A DNA stretch of 64,000 nt from Helicobacter monodelphidis (lineage in GTDB: Bacteria; Campylobacterota; Campylobacteria; Campylobacterales; Helicobacteraceae), in assembly GCF_003288845.1 (NCBI RefSeq), contig NZ_NHYN01000001.1:124001-188000 (forward strand), given 5' to 3'. How positions within the stretch are numbered: position 1 is the stretch's first letter; every line of letters starts with the position of its first letter. Positions 46,947 to 57,258 of this stretch are shown piece after piece. The notes below the pieces were generated by a model. It worked only from the letters and a program-made list of their open reading frames with translations. It was not told the DNA's origin and did not search any database. The translations under genes were made by a program, and so were the position numbers.

Positions 46947-47882
46947 ATGAGATATAATTTTTTTGTGTTTCTTATCACATTAGCTATAGTATTTTTTGCA
47001 GGTTGTGGCTCTAATGACGAGACACATACTATGAAAGAATCCTCCAATGCAGACGAGACAAGTCGCTTATCAATGGAAATGGAAGATTTTAGGGATTCTA
47101 TGATGGAGAGTTCTGTTCCTATGGCAAAAATGAGTAGAGTAGCATCTTTAGAAACTCCTCATTCTCTAAACAAGGAGCATATCACCACAGAGTTAAGTCA
47201 AGCTCTCAATGAACGCAAACTTATTGTGAATGTTAATATGAGATTAGAATCTAAAAGTGCGCCTCAATCCTGTGCTGATATAGAATCTAAAGTAGCTTCG
47301 TTGGGTGGATATATAGAAAATATGCGAAGTTTTGATAATGGTTGCTATCTCACAGCAAGAATCCCAAAAGAATTACTTGAGCGTTTTATAGTCTCTATTG
47401 AGGAAGGAGATAAGGTCATTGAAAAAAATATAAATACGCAAGATATTACCGAAGCCTATTTTGATAATTATAACCGAGTAAAAAACCGCGAAGTTTTATT
47501 AGAAAAATTACGCAATTATCTTAAGTTTGCTAAAAATATAGGCGAGATTCTCGAAATTGAAGATAGAATCAATAGAATCACCTATGAAATTGAAGGTATG
47601 AAGGGGCGTTTGAGAGGTTTTGATAATAAGGTAGATTATGCTACGATGAGTTTAGATATTCGTAATGAATATGGACAAGATACCACAAACGAAGAATCAT
47701 ATTTATCAAAAGAATGGAAGAGATTTAAGGAGCATATAGGAGGGGTATTTGTAGATTTTATGTTTAAGGGACTTAAGTTTGTTGCTATTGCCTTACCTTT
47801 TATATTTGGGCTTATTCTTTTTTATTATGTTTGTTTTGGGCGATTAGGGCTTATCAAAAAGCTTTTTAGGTGGATAAAGTAG
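46947..47882 (+). CDS. DUF4349-type lipoprotein
   Basis: 311 residues. Signal peptide with lipobox FFAGC puts Cys 20 at the mature end. After an acidic/serine linker, residues about 85-240 form the DUF4349 domain: LIVNVNMRLESKSAPQSCADIESKVASLGGYIENMR, followed by YLTARIPKELLERFI and a coiled-coil pair (EILEIEDRINRITYEIEGMKGRL). A C-terminal membrane helix (about 282-303) and basic tail follow. Function unknown; some members relate to envelope stability. An AGGGAG site lies just before the ATG. Confidence 0.85.
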   Translation: MRYNFFVFLITLAIVFFAGCGSNDETHTMKESSNADETSRLSMEMEDFRDSMMESSVPMAKMSRVASLETPHSLNKEHITTELSQALNERKLIVNVNMRLESKSAPQSCADIESKVASLGGYIENMRSFDNGCYLTARIPKELLERFIVSIEEGDKVIEKNINTQDITEAYFDNYNRVKNREVLLEKLRNYLKFAKNIGEILEIEDRINRITYEIEGMKGRLRGFDNKVDYATMSLDIRNEYGQDTTNEESYLSKEWKRFKEHIGGVFVDFMFKGLKFVAIALPFIFGLILFYYVCFGRLGLIKKLFRWIK

Positions 47883-47958
47883 CTTTATTTATAGAATAAG
47901 AAAATAACATAGAATCTTAATCTTTGCAAAGCGCATTAACTAGATGACGATGGGTATA

Positions 47959-47982
47959 GGGGATTATAGTTCCTATATCCCC
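47959..47982. terminator. GC-rich hairpin across the topA stop codon
   Basis: GGGGATTATAG (47959-47969) pairs with CTATATCCCC (47973-47982) with one bulged T and a three-base loop. It covers the topA stop codon at 47973-47975 and lies between the convergent DUF4349 and topA genes. No U-run follows, so the termination mechanism is inferred. Confidence 0.55.
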
Positions 47983-50183
47983 TCTCTATCCTCTCTATAT
48001 TTACACAATACGCACTCATAAATTTCCTTTTTACGAAAAGTACGCTCTGCCATTAAGCCATTTTGACATGACGGACATTTTTTATTTGTAGGAGGGTATT
48101 TGCTGATAAAATCACATTTTGGGTAGTTAGAGCAACCAAAAAATGCCCCCCTTTTTGAAAATCTTTCAAGTAAATTTCCTTGACATTTTGGACATTTAAC
48201 TTCAAGAATCTTATTTGTCTTATTTGCTTCTCCAATGATGGGTTTTGTGTTTTTACATTTTGGATAGCCACTACAGGCAATGAATCTCCCATTTCTCCCC
48301 ATTTTAACTACCATGGGCTTTCCACACTTTTCGCATTCACCATATGAAAGTTGCTCATGCTCTTGAGAATTTTGGATGTATTTACATTTTGGATAGCCAC
48401 TACAGGCAATGAATTTACCATAACGACCATCTCTTTCAACAAGTTCGCAACCGCATTGAGGGCAATATTCGCCAGTCGGTGTTGCAATTTTTTGACTTTG
48501 AATGAGTGTCTTACCCTGCTTAATTTTTTTATCAAAATCTTCATAGAATTCCCATAAAGCCTTTTGCCAATCCATTTCTTCACTTGCCACTAAGTCAAGT
48601 TTTTCTTCAAGTTTTGCACTAAAATGACTATCAACAATTTCACTAAAATGTTGTTCTAGCATTTCTGTAACCTTGAATGCAATTTCTTCTGGCACTATTT
48701 GTCGCTGATTAAGTGTGATGTAGTTTCTGCTGACAAGTAGGGTAATTGTGGGTGCATAGGTGCTAGGACGCCCAATACCAAGAGATTCAAGCATTTTAAT
48801 GAGTGAAGCTTCAGAGAATCTTGCCGGCGGTTCAGTTTGTTTTTTTTCATTTTTTACTTTTAAAAGTGCTATAGAATCCCCTTTTTTAAGATTTGGTAGC
48901 AATTTATCTTTATCGGTGTTTTCTAAAATAGCATAGAATCCATCAAATAGTAACTTGCGTCCATTCGCTTTAAAGGTAGAGCATTCATTCTTAAAGGTGA
49001 TATTCTGTAGCTCAAATTCAGCATCCGTCATTTGAGAAGCGATGAAACGTTGATAAATAAGTGTGTAGAGTTTGAGTTCATCGCCACTAATGTAGCCTTT
49101 TGCAATATCTGGTGTGAAACTTAAATTTGTTGGGCGAATTGCCTCGTGGGCTTCTTGTGCATTTTTTGATTTTGTTGTGTAAATGCGTGGTTTTACAGGT
49201 AAATAAGGTGGTTCAAATGTGTTTGAAATCAATTCTCTTACACCCTCTATTGCCTCTTTGGCAATATTTAGGCTGTCGGTTCTCATATAGGTGATGACTC
49301 CCATTGTACCTTGATGTGTGGGAACACCCTCATAAAGTTTCTGTGCAGTACTCATTGTTCTTGCAGGAGAAAAACCCAATTGTGTAGAGGCTGTTTGTTG
49401 TAATGTGCTTGTCATAAATGGAGGTTGGGGTGAAATCTTGCGTTTTTTATGTTCGATATTATGAATTCTGAAAGAATCTTTATTTTTCTCTATTTGCTGA
49501 ATCATCTGTTTTGCTGTATCTAAGGAGCGAATCTCCATTTTTTCAATTTTTTTGCCCATATATTCCATAATTTCTGCTTCTATTTCTTGTTCAAATAATG
49601 CGGCGATATGGTAGTAAATAATAGGTTTGAATGCTCGAATTTCTCGTTCTCTATCGATGATAATTTTGAGTGCAGAACTTTGCACTCTCCCTGCACTTAA
49701 ACCTTTTTGAATCTTTGCAGAAAGCAGGGGAGATAAACGGTAGCCTACAATGCGGTCAAGTAACCTTCTTGCCTGTTGTGCATTGACCATATTAATTGCG
49801 ATTTGCCTTGGGTGTTTTAAAGCATTCTTGATGGCTGTTTCTGTAATTTCATGGAAAGCGATGCGAGGAATTTTTAATGGGTCTTGCCCAATAGCAATGG
49901 CGATATGATAGCCAATAGCTTCACCTTCACGGTCCTCATCAGTAGCGATAAAAACTTTTTTAGAATGTTTAGCGACTTCTTTAATCTGTGAAAGTATTGT
50001 GGCATGGTCTTTTGAAATAACATAATCTGGAATAAATTGTTGATTTTCTATTTTAATACCAAAAGCGTGCTTGGGAAGGTCGCGAATGTGTCCTTTGGAA
50101 GCGATAATTTCGTAATCTTCTCCAAGAAAATTTTTAATTGTTCTTGCTTTTGTGGGTGATTCTACAAGGATAAGTTGCTTCAT
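47973..50183 (-). CDS. topA: DNA topoisomerase I
   Basis: 736 residues, the length known for H. pylori. TOPRIM motif LILVESPTKARTIKNFLG at the N-terminus and DEDREGEAIGYHIA near 75-90; the active-site tyrosine lies in MGVITYMRTDSLNIAKEA near residue 300. Three to four C-terminal zinc-ribbon modules follow with cysteine pairs (CPQCGCEL...GYPKCKYI, CEKCGKPM, CPKCQGNL, CPSCQNGL). It relaxes negative supercoils. Confidence 0.97.
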   Translation of the reverse strand: MKQLILVESPTKARTIKNFLGEDYEIIASKGHIRDLPKHAFGIKIENQQFIPDYVISKDHATILSQIKEVAKHSKKVFIATDEDREGEAIGYHIAIAIGQDPLKIPRIAFHEITETAIKNALKHPRQIAINMVNAQQARRLLDRIVGYRLSPLLSAKIQKGLSAGRVQSSALKIIIDREREIRAFKPIIYYHIAALFEQEIEAEIMEYMGKKIEKMEIRSLDTAKQMIQQIEKNKDSFRIHNIEHKKRKISPQPPFMTSTLQQTASTQLGFSPARTMSTAQKLYEGVPTHQGTMGVITYMRTDSLNIAKEAIEGVRELISNTFEPPYLPVKPRIYTTKSKNAQEAHEAIRPTNLSFTPDIAKGYISGDELKLYTLIYQRFIASQMTDAEFELQNITFKNECSTFKANGRKLLFDGFYAILENTDKDKLLPNLKKGDSIALLKVKNEKKQTEPPARFSEASLIKMLESLGIGRPSTYAPTITLLVSRNYITLNQRQIVPEEIAFKVTEMLEQHFSEIVDSHFSAKLEEKLDLVASEEMDWQKALWEFYEDFDKKIKQGKTLIQSQKIATPTGEYCPQCGCELVERDGRYGKFIACSGYPKCKYIQNSQEHEQLSYGECEKCGKPMVVKMGRNGRFIACSGYPKCKNTKPIIGEANKTNKILEVKCPKCQGNLLERFSKRGAFFGCSNYPKCDFISKYPPTNKKCPSCQNGLMAERTFRKKEIYECVLCKYREDREGI

Positions 50184-50217
50184 ATTTTCTCCTGATAAAA
50201 AACTTTACTTAAGTGAG

Positions 50218-50223
50218 ATTGTA
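50218..50223 (-). promoter_or_regulatory. Putative -10 box of topA
   Basis: TACAAT on the minus strand in GTGTTACAATCTCAC, 35 bases before the topA ATG. It lies 14 bases from the divergent box at 50237. Confidence 0.5.
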
Positions 50224-50236
50224 ACACATTTTTTGA

Positions 50237-50242
50237 TATAAT
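50237..50242 (+). promoter_or_regulatory. Putative -10 box of TPR/glycosyltransferase gene
   Basis: TATAAT in TTGATATAATAAC. Transcription would begin near 50249, which would make ATG 50250 leaderless and favours TTG 50271 with AGGGGG as the start. Confidence 0.5.
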
Positions 50243-50270
50243 AACAAAAATGAGGCGAGAGGGGGAAAAT

Positions 50271-51920
50271 TTGGTACGAAGAGAATCATTGCAGAAATTA
50301 TATGAGCAGGCGCTGGCGTATCATAGTGTGGGCGATTTGAATCGTTGTGTGAATTGTTGTGATGTGATTTTGAGTCAGGATGGGCAAGATCATGAGGTTT
50401 GGAATTTATCAGGTCTGGCACATTATGGTTTAGGGAATCTTCAAAAAGCTTTAACATACATTAATCAGGCCTTTTTAATATCTGGCTTTGAAACCTATCT
50501 AGTGAATATCGCAGAGCTTTTGCGTCGTAGTAATGAGAGTCAAAAGGCTTTGGAAATTTTGGAGAGCATTAAAAATCCAGCCACACCGAATCTACAATTT
50601 AATCTTGCACGTGTTTATCGCGATGTAGGTCGTAATGCCGATGCGGTGGTTTGTTATGAAAAGGTGCTTTTAAAAACACCCGATGATGCAGATGTATTGT
50701 TTAATCTCGCAAATGTTCTTGTTGAATCTGATGTAGAAAGGGCGATTAAACTTTATGAGCAAGCATTAAGGTTGGGTTTAAATGTGGCAGGTATGAATCT
50801 TGCAAGTTTGTATCTGAAGCGGGGAGATATTGAATCATCTTTAAAAATTTATAAGCAATTAGAACCCGTTGTCAACAAAGATGATCACTCTTTCTTTTTT
50901 AATTATGCAAATGCTTTAAGTAAGGCATCCATTCACTCTTCGTCTTATTTTAAGGAGGCAAAAAAATATTATAAAAAAGCTATTTCTTTCTCCTCTAATG
51001 TCCTGTATGCTCTTAATTATGCACATTTATTGTTGCGTTTTGGGGAAATAAAAGAGGGTTTTAAGCAATATGAAAAGCGGTTATCATTGAATGTTGTACC
51101 CCAGTCTTTAGCTACGTTAGAAGTTGCAAGCCGATTAGCTAAGCAAAGGATTGTTGTTTATGCAGAGCAAGGCTTAGGAGATACAATTATGTTTGCACGT
51201 TTTCTGATGCCTTTAAGAGAAGTTGCTTCTGAAGTGTTGGTGATTGTACAACCCGTACTATTACCGCTTTTTGAGCGGTATTTTAACCAAAGGGCACCCC
51301 ACCTATGTCCTATAGCCTTTTGTTCTATTGTTCCTGATGAATTAAAAAAAAGAACATTTAAGAGAATTTCACTTTTATCCTTACCTTTTGCATTGAAAAT
51401 GACTTCTAATGCAGAAATTCAGTCTTTAATCCCCCCAATTCTTGAGAAATCTTGTAAGAAAGTGGGAATTTTTTGGCGTAGTAATCAAGAAAATCCCTTA
51501 TCAGAAGGAAAGAATTTGACACTTCCTGAATTGCTTGATGGGCTTTCTCCTCTGCTTTCAAAATGTGATTTTTATTCTTTGCAGGTTGGTATTGATATTG
51601 AAGAAAGAAATCTTTTAGAACAGTATAAAATTCCTGATTTAGGGAGTGGATTCAAGGATTTTGCAGAAACAAAAGAGGCACTTGAGGGAATGGATGCCGT
51701 GATTGGAATTGATACGTCAATCTTGCATTTAGCTGCAAGTTTTGGCGTTGAATCATTTGTTTTATTACCTTATTATTATGATTGGCGTTATGGTGCACAA
51801 GGGATTGAATCTCCTTTTTATGCACAGAGTTTACATTTATATCCACAAGAGTGTTTTGATAATTGGAAAAGCCCATTACAGCATTTGCAAAAGATATTGC
51901 TTCAAAAAATAGATTTTTAA
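50271..51920 (+). CDS. TPR protein with glycosyltransferase-like C-terminus
   Basis: 549 residues from TTG 50271, chosen because AGGGGG lies five bases upstream; an ATG at 50250 is possible but lies almost on the likely transcription start. The first 270 residues are TPR repeats (QKLYEQALAYHSVGDLNRC, LAHYGLGNLQKALTYINQA, and RVYRDVGRNADAVVCYEKVL). The second half looks like a GT-B fold of the heptosyltransferase/TPR-glycosyltransferase kind: AEQGLGDTIMFARFLMPLRE, VGIFWRSNQENP, and MDAVIGIDTSILHLAASFGV...YDWRYG. Such proteins may glycosylate surface or flagellar proteins; the acceptor is unknown. Confidence 0.8.
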   Translation: MVRRESLQKLYEQALAYHSVGDLNRCVNCCDVILSQDGQDHEVWNLSGLAHYGLGNLQKALTYINQAFLISGFETYLVNIAELLRRSNESQKALEILESIKNPATPNLQFNLARVYRDVGRNADAVVCYEKVLLKTPDDADVLFNLANVLVESDVERAIKLYEQALRLGLNVAGMNLASLYLKRGDIESSLKIYKQLEPVVNKDDHSFFFNYANALSKASIHSSSYFKEAKKYYKKAISFSSNVLYALNYAHLLLRFGEIKEGFKQYEKRLSLNVVPQSLATLEVASRLAKQRIVVYAEQGLGDTIMFARFLMPLREVASEVLVIVQPVLLPLFERYFNQRAPHLCPIAFCSIVPDELKKRTFKRISLLSLPFALKMTSNAEIQSLIPPILEKSCKKVGIFWRSNQENPLSEGKNLTLPELLDGLSPLLSKCDFYSLQVGIDIEERNLLEQYKIPDLGSGFKDFAETKEALEGMDAVIGIDTSILHLAASFGVESFVLLPYYYDWRYGAQGIESPFYAQSLHLYPQECFDNWKSPLQHLQKILLQKIDF

Positions 51921-51946
51921 GAATATTTGGAGTTTAGGGTTATATA

Positions 51947-52639
51947 ATGCTACAGATGCGGAGGGTTAAAAGGCAGAACCCTTTGGAAGGGTTGGAGATT
52001 GGTGATAGCTTTGAGTTGCTTTGTGCCTTGAAAAATATTGGATATTTAAATGATAATTATCAAGGAGAGAGGGAGCTTTGGTGGACTCCTAGTGATTGTT
52101 TTGCCACAATTATTGAAGCAATTTTGGTGCAGAATAGCCGTTATGAAAAGGTAAAAATTGCTATGCAGAATCTTGGGTGCTTTGTGGAATCTCCAGAAGA
52201 TTTTGTTTTGTTAGATGTGGACTCTCTAGCAGAAAGAATCTCGCCAGTTGGTTTTTACCACACGAAAGCAAAACGACTTTCAATGCTTTGTCGTTCTATT
52301 TTAGATGATTTTGGGGATTTTGAATCAATGAAGCAAGATTGTTCGCGTGAATGGTTGTTGCAACAAAAAGGAATTGGCTTTGAGACGGCTGATGCAATTT
52401 TATGTTATGCCTTCGGGCGTGATGTTATGGTGGCAGATCGCTATAGTTTTTTAGTTTTGCAAAGTTTGGGCTATGAAATGCAAAATTATGAGGAAATACA
52501 AGAATGGTTGCAACGGGGTATTTTTTGTCGTTTTAGCGAGGTACTTGATTTTTATGGTAAGGAGAATCTTTCTAAGCGATGGGTGTTTGCAAGGTTTCAT
52601 GGTAAGATAGATGAGTTTGCAAAAGAGTATCAACTATAA
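51947..52639 (+). CDS. 3-methyladenine DNA glycosylase III-like (MagIII)
   Basis: 230 residues, endonuclease III superfamily without the C-terminal Fe-S cysteines. The helix-hairpin-helix segment is REWLLQQKGIGFETADAILCYAFGRDVMVADRYS, holding the GIG turn and the conserved Asp. The C-terminal ARFHGKIDEFAK includes the HGK of H. pylori MagIII that binds a carbamylated lysine. The lead ATIIEAILVQNSRYEKV matches the TQNT-type segment. It removes alkylated bases such as 3-methyladenine. The first 12 residues may be extra; ATG 51956 is an alternative start. Confidence 0.88.
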   Translation: MLQMRRVKRQNPLEGLEIGDSFELLCALKNIGYLNDNYQGERELWWTPSDCFATIIEAILVQNSRYEKVKIAMQNLGCFVESPEDFVLLDVDSLAERISPVGFYHTKAKRLSMLCRSILDDFGDFESMKQDCSREWLLQQKGIGFETADAILCYAFGRDVMVADRYSFLVLQSLGYEMQNYEEIQEWLQRGIFCRFSEVLDFYGKENLSKRWVFARFHGKIDEFAKEYQL

Positions 52640-52656
52640 ACACTGAAAGGAAATAA

Positions 52657-53952
52657 ATGTCTTTAGAGAAAAGTTATGGGTATCAACTTTTTTTGGAATT
52701 TTGTAAAATTCCTCATGCAAGTGGAAAAACCCAACAAATGAGGGAATGGTTAAAGAGATATGCTGACTCTATTTGTGTAGAGTGTGAGGAAGATGAAGCT
52801 GGGAATTTATTACTTTCTAAGGGAAAGCCAAAAATTTGTATTCAAGCACATTACGATATGGTGCATGTGGGAGATGCTGTGGAAGTATGCATTGAGGGTG
52901 AATATATCAAGGCAAAAAATAGTTCTTTAGGAGCGGATAATGGGGCGGCATTGTGCGTTGCTTTACACTTAATGAAAGAATTAGATCATTTTGAGATTTT
53001 GATTACAAATGATGAAGAAATTGGAATGATTGGTGCTAATCATTTGAAATTAAAGCCTAAATCAAATCAAATTGTGAATGTGGATAGTGAAATTTTGCGG
53101 GAAATCACGATTGGTTGTGCAGGTGGAGTTGATTTGTTGTTTAGCTTTCGTTCGTTACCACTTTTAGAGTTGGAGGAACAATTGGAAGTTTATGAAATTC
53201 AAACAAAAGGCTTTGTTGGCGGGCATAGTGGAGTGGATATTCATAAGGGTATACAAAATGCTATCGTAGAGCTTGCAAGGTTTCTTTATGAAAATGATTT
53301 ACCAACTATAGCTATCGAGGGGGGCGAAAAACGCAATTCGATTGCGGTATCTGCAAAAGCAATTTTTCTTGCTTCAGAAATGCCTGAAGTGCCAGAGTAT
53401 TTTGAGGTACACAAAGCAAATATTCAACCACACTACAAGAAAAACCTAAGAAAAGTGCTTGAATTCTTGACATTACCTGTTGTGAATGGCGTGCAACGAA
53501 AAAATAATGCTGATGAGGTAGTTTTATCTGCTAACATAGGGGTTGTTAATGAAGATAATGGGGATATTGTGATTCAGAGTATGTTAAGAGGCAATGCAAC
53601 AGAGGAGTTGAAAAAATATCAAGAGAAATTAAGCAAATGGGCGAAAGGTTATGGGGCGGATGTGGAAAGTTTACATTTTTATCCTGCTTGGGAGGCAGAA
53701 AATAAGGAGGAACATTTATTGCAACAAACTAAAATCATCTATCAACAACATGGTATTACGCCTCAAATTGTTACAATCCATGCGGGGCTTGAATGTGGGA
53801 TTCTTAAGAATGCGTTGGGGGTATCTGAAATTATCTCCATTGGTCCAAGTATTGAGTATCCACATTCAGTTCATGAGCGGATGAATATTGCTGATTTTTT
53901 AAGCTTTGAGACAATTTTAAAAGATTTGATTCAAAGTTTTCAGTTAACTTAG
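52657..53952 (+). CDS. pepD: PepD-type aminoacyl-histidine dipeptidase (M20 family)
   Basis: 431 residues. M20 metallopeptidase motifs: AHYDMVHVGDA (metal His/Asp) near 70, SSLGADNGAALCVAL near 92, ITNDEEIGMIGANHLK near 118, IVNVDSE, and the C-terminal HERMNIADFLSFETIL. PepD cleaves dipeptides such as carnosine. AAAGGAA just before the ATG supports the start. It is preceded by the glycosylase gene and followed by a chemoreceptor, all on the same strand. Confidence 0.92.
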   Translation: MSLEKSYGYQLFLEFCKIPHASGKTQQMREWLKRYADSICVECEEDEAGNLLLSKGKPKICIQAHYDMVHVGDAVEVCIEGEYIKAKNSSLGADNGAALCVALHLMKELDHFEILITNDEEIGMIGANHLKLKPKSNQIVNVDSEILREITIGCAGGVDLLFSFRSLPLLELEEQLEVYEIQTKGFVGGHSGVDIHKGIQNAIVELARFLYENDLPTIAIEGGEKRNSIAVSAKAIFLASEMPEVPEYFEVHKANIQPHYKKNLRKVLEFLTLPVVNGVQRKNNADEVVLSANIGVVNEDNGDIVIQSMLRGNATEELKKYQEKLSKWAKGYGADVESLHFYPAWEAENKEEHLLQQTKIIYQQHGITPQIVTIHAGLECGILKNALGVSEIISIGPSIEYPHSVHERMNIADFLSFETILKDLIQSFQLT

Positions 53953-53977
53953 GATCTAAAAAGGAAGGAGTTAGCTT

Positions 53978-56074
53978 ATGTTTAAGAATGTTTCGATTCA
54001 AACCAAGATTCAGGTTCCTATTTTATGTTTTGTGATAATGAGTATTTTAGCTGTGTGTTTGCATTATCTCTATACTTCTGCTGAAGCAAGTAGGAATTTT
54101 TATTTAATTGAGAAAGCAGCTTTACAGGAGAGAATTAATACGGCAACTGAAAGTGCGATGAGTATTGCTAATAGCGGTGTAATTGGTCTTGCACATATTA
54201 GTGAAATACGAACACTTATAAAGCAACAAGATAAGGAAATGCAATATGCATTTATTGTTGCCCTTGCTGAATTATTTAAGGTTCAAGAAAAACTGGATGC
54301 ACATATTAAGTTATTTGATGCCCGGATGAATTTACTTGCCGATAGTTTGAATGAGGGTGGATCTCGTGTTGCTGATCAATTCGAACGTTCTGTGATAAAT
54401 TCTTCTGTTAGTCAAGTTGTTTTGGGTGCAAATGATGAGGGTGTTCTTGTACGTGCTATTGCACCATTGATGGAAAAAAATCGTTTTGTGGGTGCAATTG
54501 AATTAAGCTTTCCTTTGCGGGTTGTGCTTGAACGTTTGAAAAGTAATCAAGATATTGATATTGTTTTTGGTGTTAAAACCTCTGCACTAAGTAATTATCC
54601 ACAATTTCAACCCAAACAAACATTAGAGCAGGTTGCAATTTTTCAGAGTGCACCTTTTTTAAATGAAAAGCATTCTGAATTTGAAGAGGGGGTAAGTGTG
54701 GGAGAAGATTTTTTGATTACTTCTTTTAATCTCCATTCTTCTTCAGATATTATGGCATTTATCGGTTTGAAAAAAGAGCTTTTGACACAGAAATTGGATC
54801 TTGCACACGCTCCTTTATTTTCACAGATGATTATTACTATCGCACTGCTTTTTTTACTTTTTATAGCGATTTTTGTGGCAATGAAAATGGTTGTATTAAA
54901 ACGTGTTGCACGTCTACAAGAAATTGCTGAAGAAATTAATCAAAGCGATACCCCAACAATTCAAATTCAAATCAATGCAAATGATGAAATTGGACGCGTG
55001 GCGATGAGTTTTAATCGTTTTGCAGAACGTATTGGAAATTTATTCCAACAAAGTAAGGAGACTCAAGAGAAACTTGAACGATCTTCAGCTGAAGTAAATC
55101 GGAATGCATCTAAGAATGAAATGGTTATTGCATTAAATGAATTAATGGTGATGGGGGTTGTAGAGAATGCACAAAATATCCAAAAGCATCTTGTAGAAAA
55201 TATTGAAAGCATTACACAGATTAATCACTTGAATTTAAATAATGAATCTGTGGTAGAATCTATTGAACAACGTACTCAAGAGATGACACGCATTCTTGAA
55301 CATATGATTAGTGAGATTTTGCGTACGCGTGATATTGCACATGACCTTGCAAAGAATATTGATGAAATCACTTCAGTGATGAATTTGATTAAAGATATTT
55401 CAGATCAAACAAACTTGCTTGCCTTAAATGCAGCTATTGAAGCTGCAAGAGCTGGAGAGCATGGAAGAGGTTTTGCAGTGGTGGCTGATGAAGTGAGAAA
55501 ATTAGCTGAAAAAACACAGAAAGCGACAGATGAAGTCGCAGCACATATCAATATTTTAAAACAGAATTCTAGTGAGATGGTGGGTAATAGTGAAAGTATG
55601 GAACATCAGGTACAACAAACTTCAGATTCTCTTGGTAGCTTTAATGAAGTGCTAGAGCAGCTGGTTGGTAATGCAAATCTAATTAAAATCTCCAATGAAG
55701 TTGTAACCTATGAATTGTTTGCAAATCTTGCAAAGCTTGACCATATTGTTTTTAAGGCAAATGCTTATGCTGCCATCTTTACAAACCAATATAAAGAAGT
55801 AAGCGACCACCACAATTGTCGTTTAGGAAAATGGTGTGAGCAAGGTGAGGGTAAGCAGTACTTTAGCCATACGCCTTCTTATCCAAAGATTGAATCCCCT
55901 CATGCAAATGTGCATAGCAGCATTATACAAACCTTGTCTTATTTGAAAGAAGATAAGGATATTTTACAATATGCAAGTCAGGTTGTCGAGAATTTTAAGA
56001 ATGCTGAAAAAAGTAGCTTAGAATTGTTTGAGGTTATTGAACATATGATTTCAGAAGCAAGACAAGGAAAGTAG
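53978..56074 (+). CDS. Methyl-accepting chemotaxis protein with C-terminal CZB domain
   Basis: 698 residues. TM1 about 12-32; a periplasmic Cache-like ligand domain about 35-280 ([47 protein letters not shown]); TM2 about 284-306; HAMP to about 355; signalling hairpin tip [40 protein letters not shown] near residues 470-508. Residues about 580-660 match a chemoreceptor zinc-binding (CZB) domain: [30 protein letters not shown] and PHANVHSSI supply the His/Cys ligand set. Other CZB proteins sense zinc or hypochlorous acid through the Zn-thiolate. Confidence 0.9.
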   Translation: MFKNVSIQTKIQVPILCFVIMSILAVCLHYLYTSAEASRNFYLIEKAALQERINTATESAMSIANSGVIGLAHISEIRTLIKQQDKEMQYAFIVALAELFKVQEKLDAHIKLFDARMNLLADSLNEGGSRVADQFERSVINSSVSQVVLGANDEGVLVRAIAPLMEKNRFVGAIELSFPLRVVLERLKSNQDIDIVFGVKTSALSNYPQFQPKQTLEQVAIFQSAPFLNEKHSEFEEGVSVGEDFLITSFNLHSSSDIMAFIGLKKELLTQKLDLAHAPLFSQMIITIALLFLLFIAIFVAMKMVVLKRVARLQEIAEEINQSDTPTIQIQINANDEIGRVAMSFNRFAERIGNLFQQSKETQEKLERSSAEVNRNASKNEMVIALNELMVMGVVENAQNIQKHLVENIESITQINHLNLNNESVVESIEQRTQEMTRILEHMISEILRTRDIAHDLAKNIDEITSVMNLIKDISDQTNLLALNAAIEAARAGEHGRGFAVVADEVRKLAEKTQKATDEVAAHINILKQNSSEMVGNSESMEHQVQQTSDSLGSFNEVLEQLVGNANLIKISNEVVTYELFANLAKLDHIVFKANAYAAIFTNQYKEVSDHHNCRLGKWCEQGEGKQYFSHTPSYPKIESPHANVHSSIIQTLSYLKEDKDILQYASQVVENFKNAEKSSLELFEVIEHMISEARQGK

Positions 56075-56189
56075 TTAGCAGATATGACCCCACTTTTGTG
56101 ATTATTTTTGATTCATTCCTTAGCTTGGTTGTGGTGGGGTTATTTACAGGGTTGACTGAAAACAAAGCAATATTCAAGTAAGTATAGTC

Positions 56190-56195
56190 TATAAT
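56190..56195 (+). promoter_or_regulatory. Putative -10 box of nrdB operon
   Basis: TATAAT in AGTCTATAATTGCAC, 38 bases before the nrdB ATG. Confidence 0.6.
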
Positions 56196-56232
56196 TGCAC
56201 TTTATTTAAAAAATCCAGAGGTATAAAATTCA

Positions 56233-57258
56233 ATGCTACAGCGAAAAAAGATATATAATCCCCACTCTAATGAAACCGTGAATGAACGCAAAATATTTGG
56301 AGGTAATCCGACAAGTATTTTTGAGTTAAACAAAATTAAGTATCAGTGGGCATATAATCTTTGGAAAGTAATGCTTGCGAACTCTTGGTTTCCAGAAGAA
56401 GTAAATATGAATGCAGATAAAAAAGATTATAATAGTAATTTAACAACTTCAGAAAAGCTTGGCTATGACCGTGCATTAGCTCAGCTAATTTTTATGGATT
56501 CTTTACAAACAAACAACCTGATTGACAATATTAATCCTTATGTTACTAGCCCTGAAATTAATCTTGTTTTGGTGCGTCAAGCGTTTGAAGAGGCTTTGCA
56601 TTCACAGAGCTATGCGGTAATGGTTGAATCTATCTCTGTTAATACCGATGAAATTTATGAAATGTGGCGTAAAGATATGATGCTGAAGAGTAAAAATGAT
56701 TATATTGCCAATATTTATGAGCAGTTAGCAAAGAATCCCACGGATGAATCGATGCTCAAAGCAATGTTTGCTAATCAAATTTTGGAAGGAATCTATTTTT
56801 ATTCCGGATTTGCATTTTTTTATACACTTGCACGTAGTGGAAAAATGTTGGGTAGTACGCAAATGATACGTTTTATTCAACGCGATGAGGTTACGCATTT
56901 GTTATTATTTCAAAATCTTATTAATTCTTTGCGCAAAGAGCGGTTGGATTTATTTACACCCCAATTAATCGAAGAGGTGGTCGAAATGTTCCGTGAGGCG
57001 GTGAAGATAGAGAGTGAATGGGGGGAGTATATTACGCAAGGGCAGATTCTAGGTTTAACAACAGAAATTATTGGCACTTATATTCAATATCTTGCAGATG
57101 AACGTATGCAGAAAGTGGGTTTACCTAAACTTTACAATGCAAAACATCCGATAAAATGGGTGGAGCAGTTCAGTAGCTTTAATGAGCAAAAGACAAATTT
57201 CTTTGAAGGAAAGGTAACAAATTACGCAAAAGGGAGTATTAATTTTGATGATTTCTAA
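56233..57258 (+). CDS. nrdB: Class Ia ribonucleotide reductase, small subunit
   Basis: 341 residues. The di-iron/tyrosyl-radical site is represented by [33 protein letters not shown] and [36 protein letters not shown] marks the N-terminus. It makes deoxyribonucleotides together with NrdA, which is not in the window. In H. pylori nrdB (HP0364) also lies beside pcm (HP0363). It overlaps the next gene by 11 bases. Confidence 0.95.
   Translation: MLQRKKIYNPHSNETVNERKIFGGNPTSIFELNKIKYQWAYNLWKVMLANSWFPEEVNMNADKKDYNSNLTTSEKLGYDRALAQLIFMDSLQTNNLIDNINPYVTSPEINLVLVRQAFEEALHSQSYAVMVESISVNTDEIYEMWRKDMMLKSKNDYIANIYEQLAKNPTDESMLKAMFANQILEGIYFYSGFAFFYTLARSGKMLGSTQMIRFIQRDEVTHLLLFQNLINSLRKERLDLFTPQLIEEVVEMFREAVKIESEWGEYITQGQILGLTTEIIGTYIQYLADERMQKVGLPKLYNAKHPIKWVEQFSSFNEQKTNFFEGKVTNYAKGSINFDDF

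Noticed and set aside
56090-56150. Inverted ACCCCAC/GTGGGGT after the chemoreceptor gene
   Set aside because: The arms are seven bases with a loop of over 35 bases, so a stable terminator is not supported.
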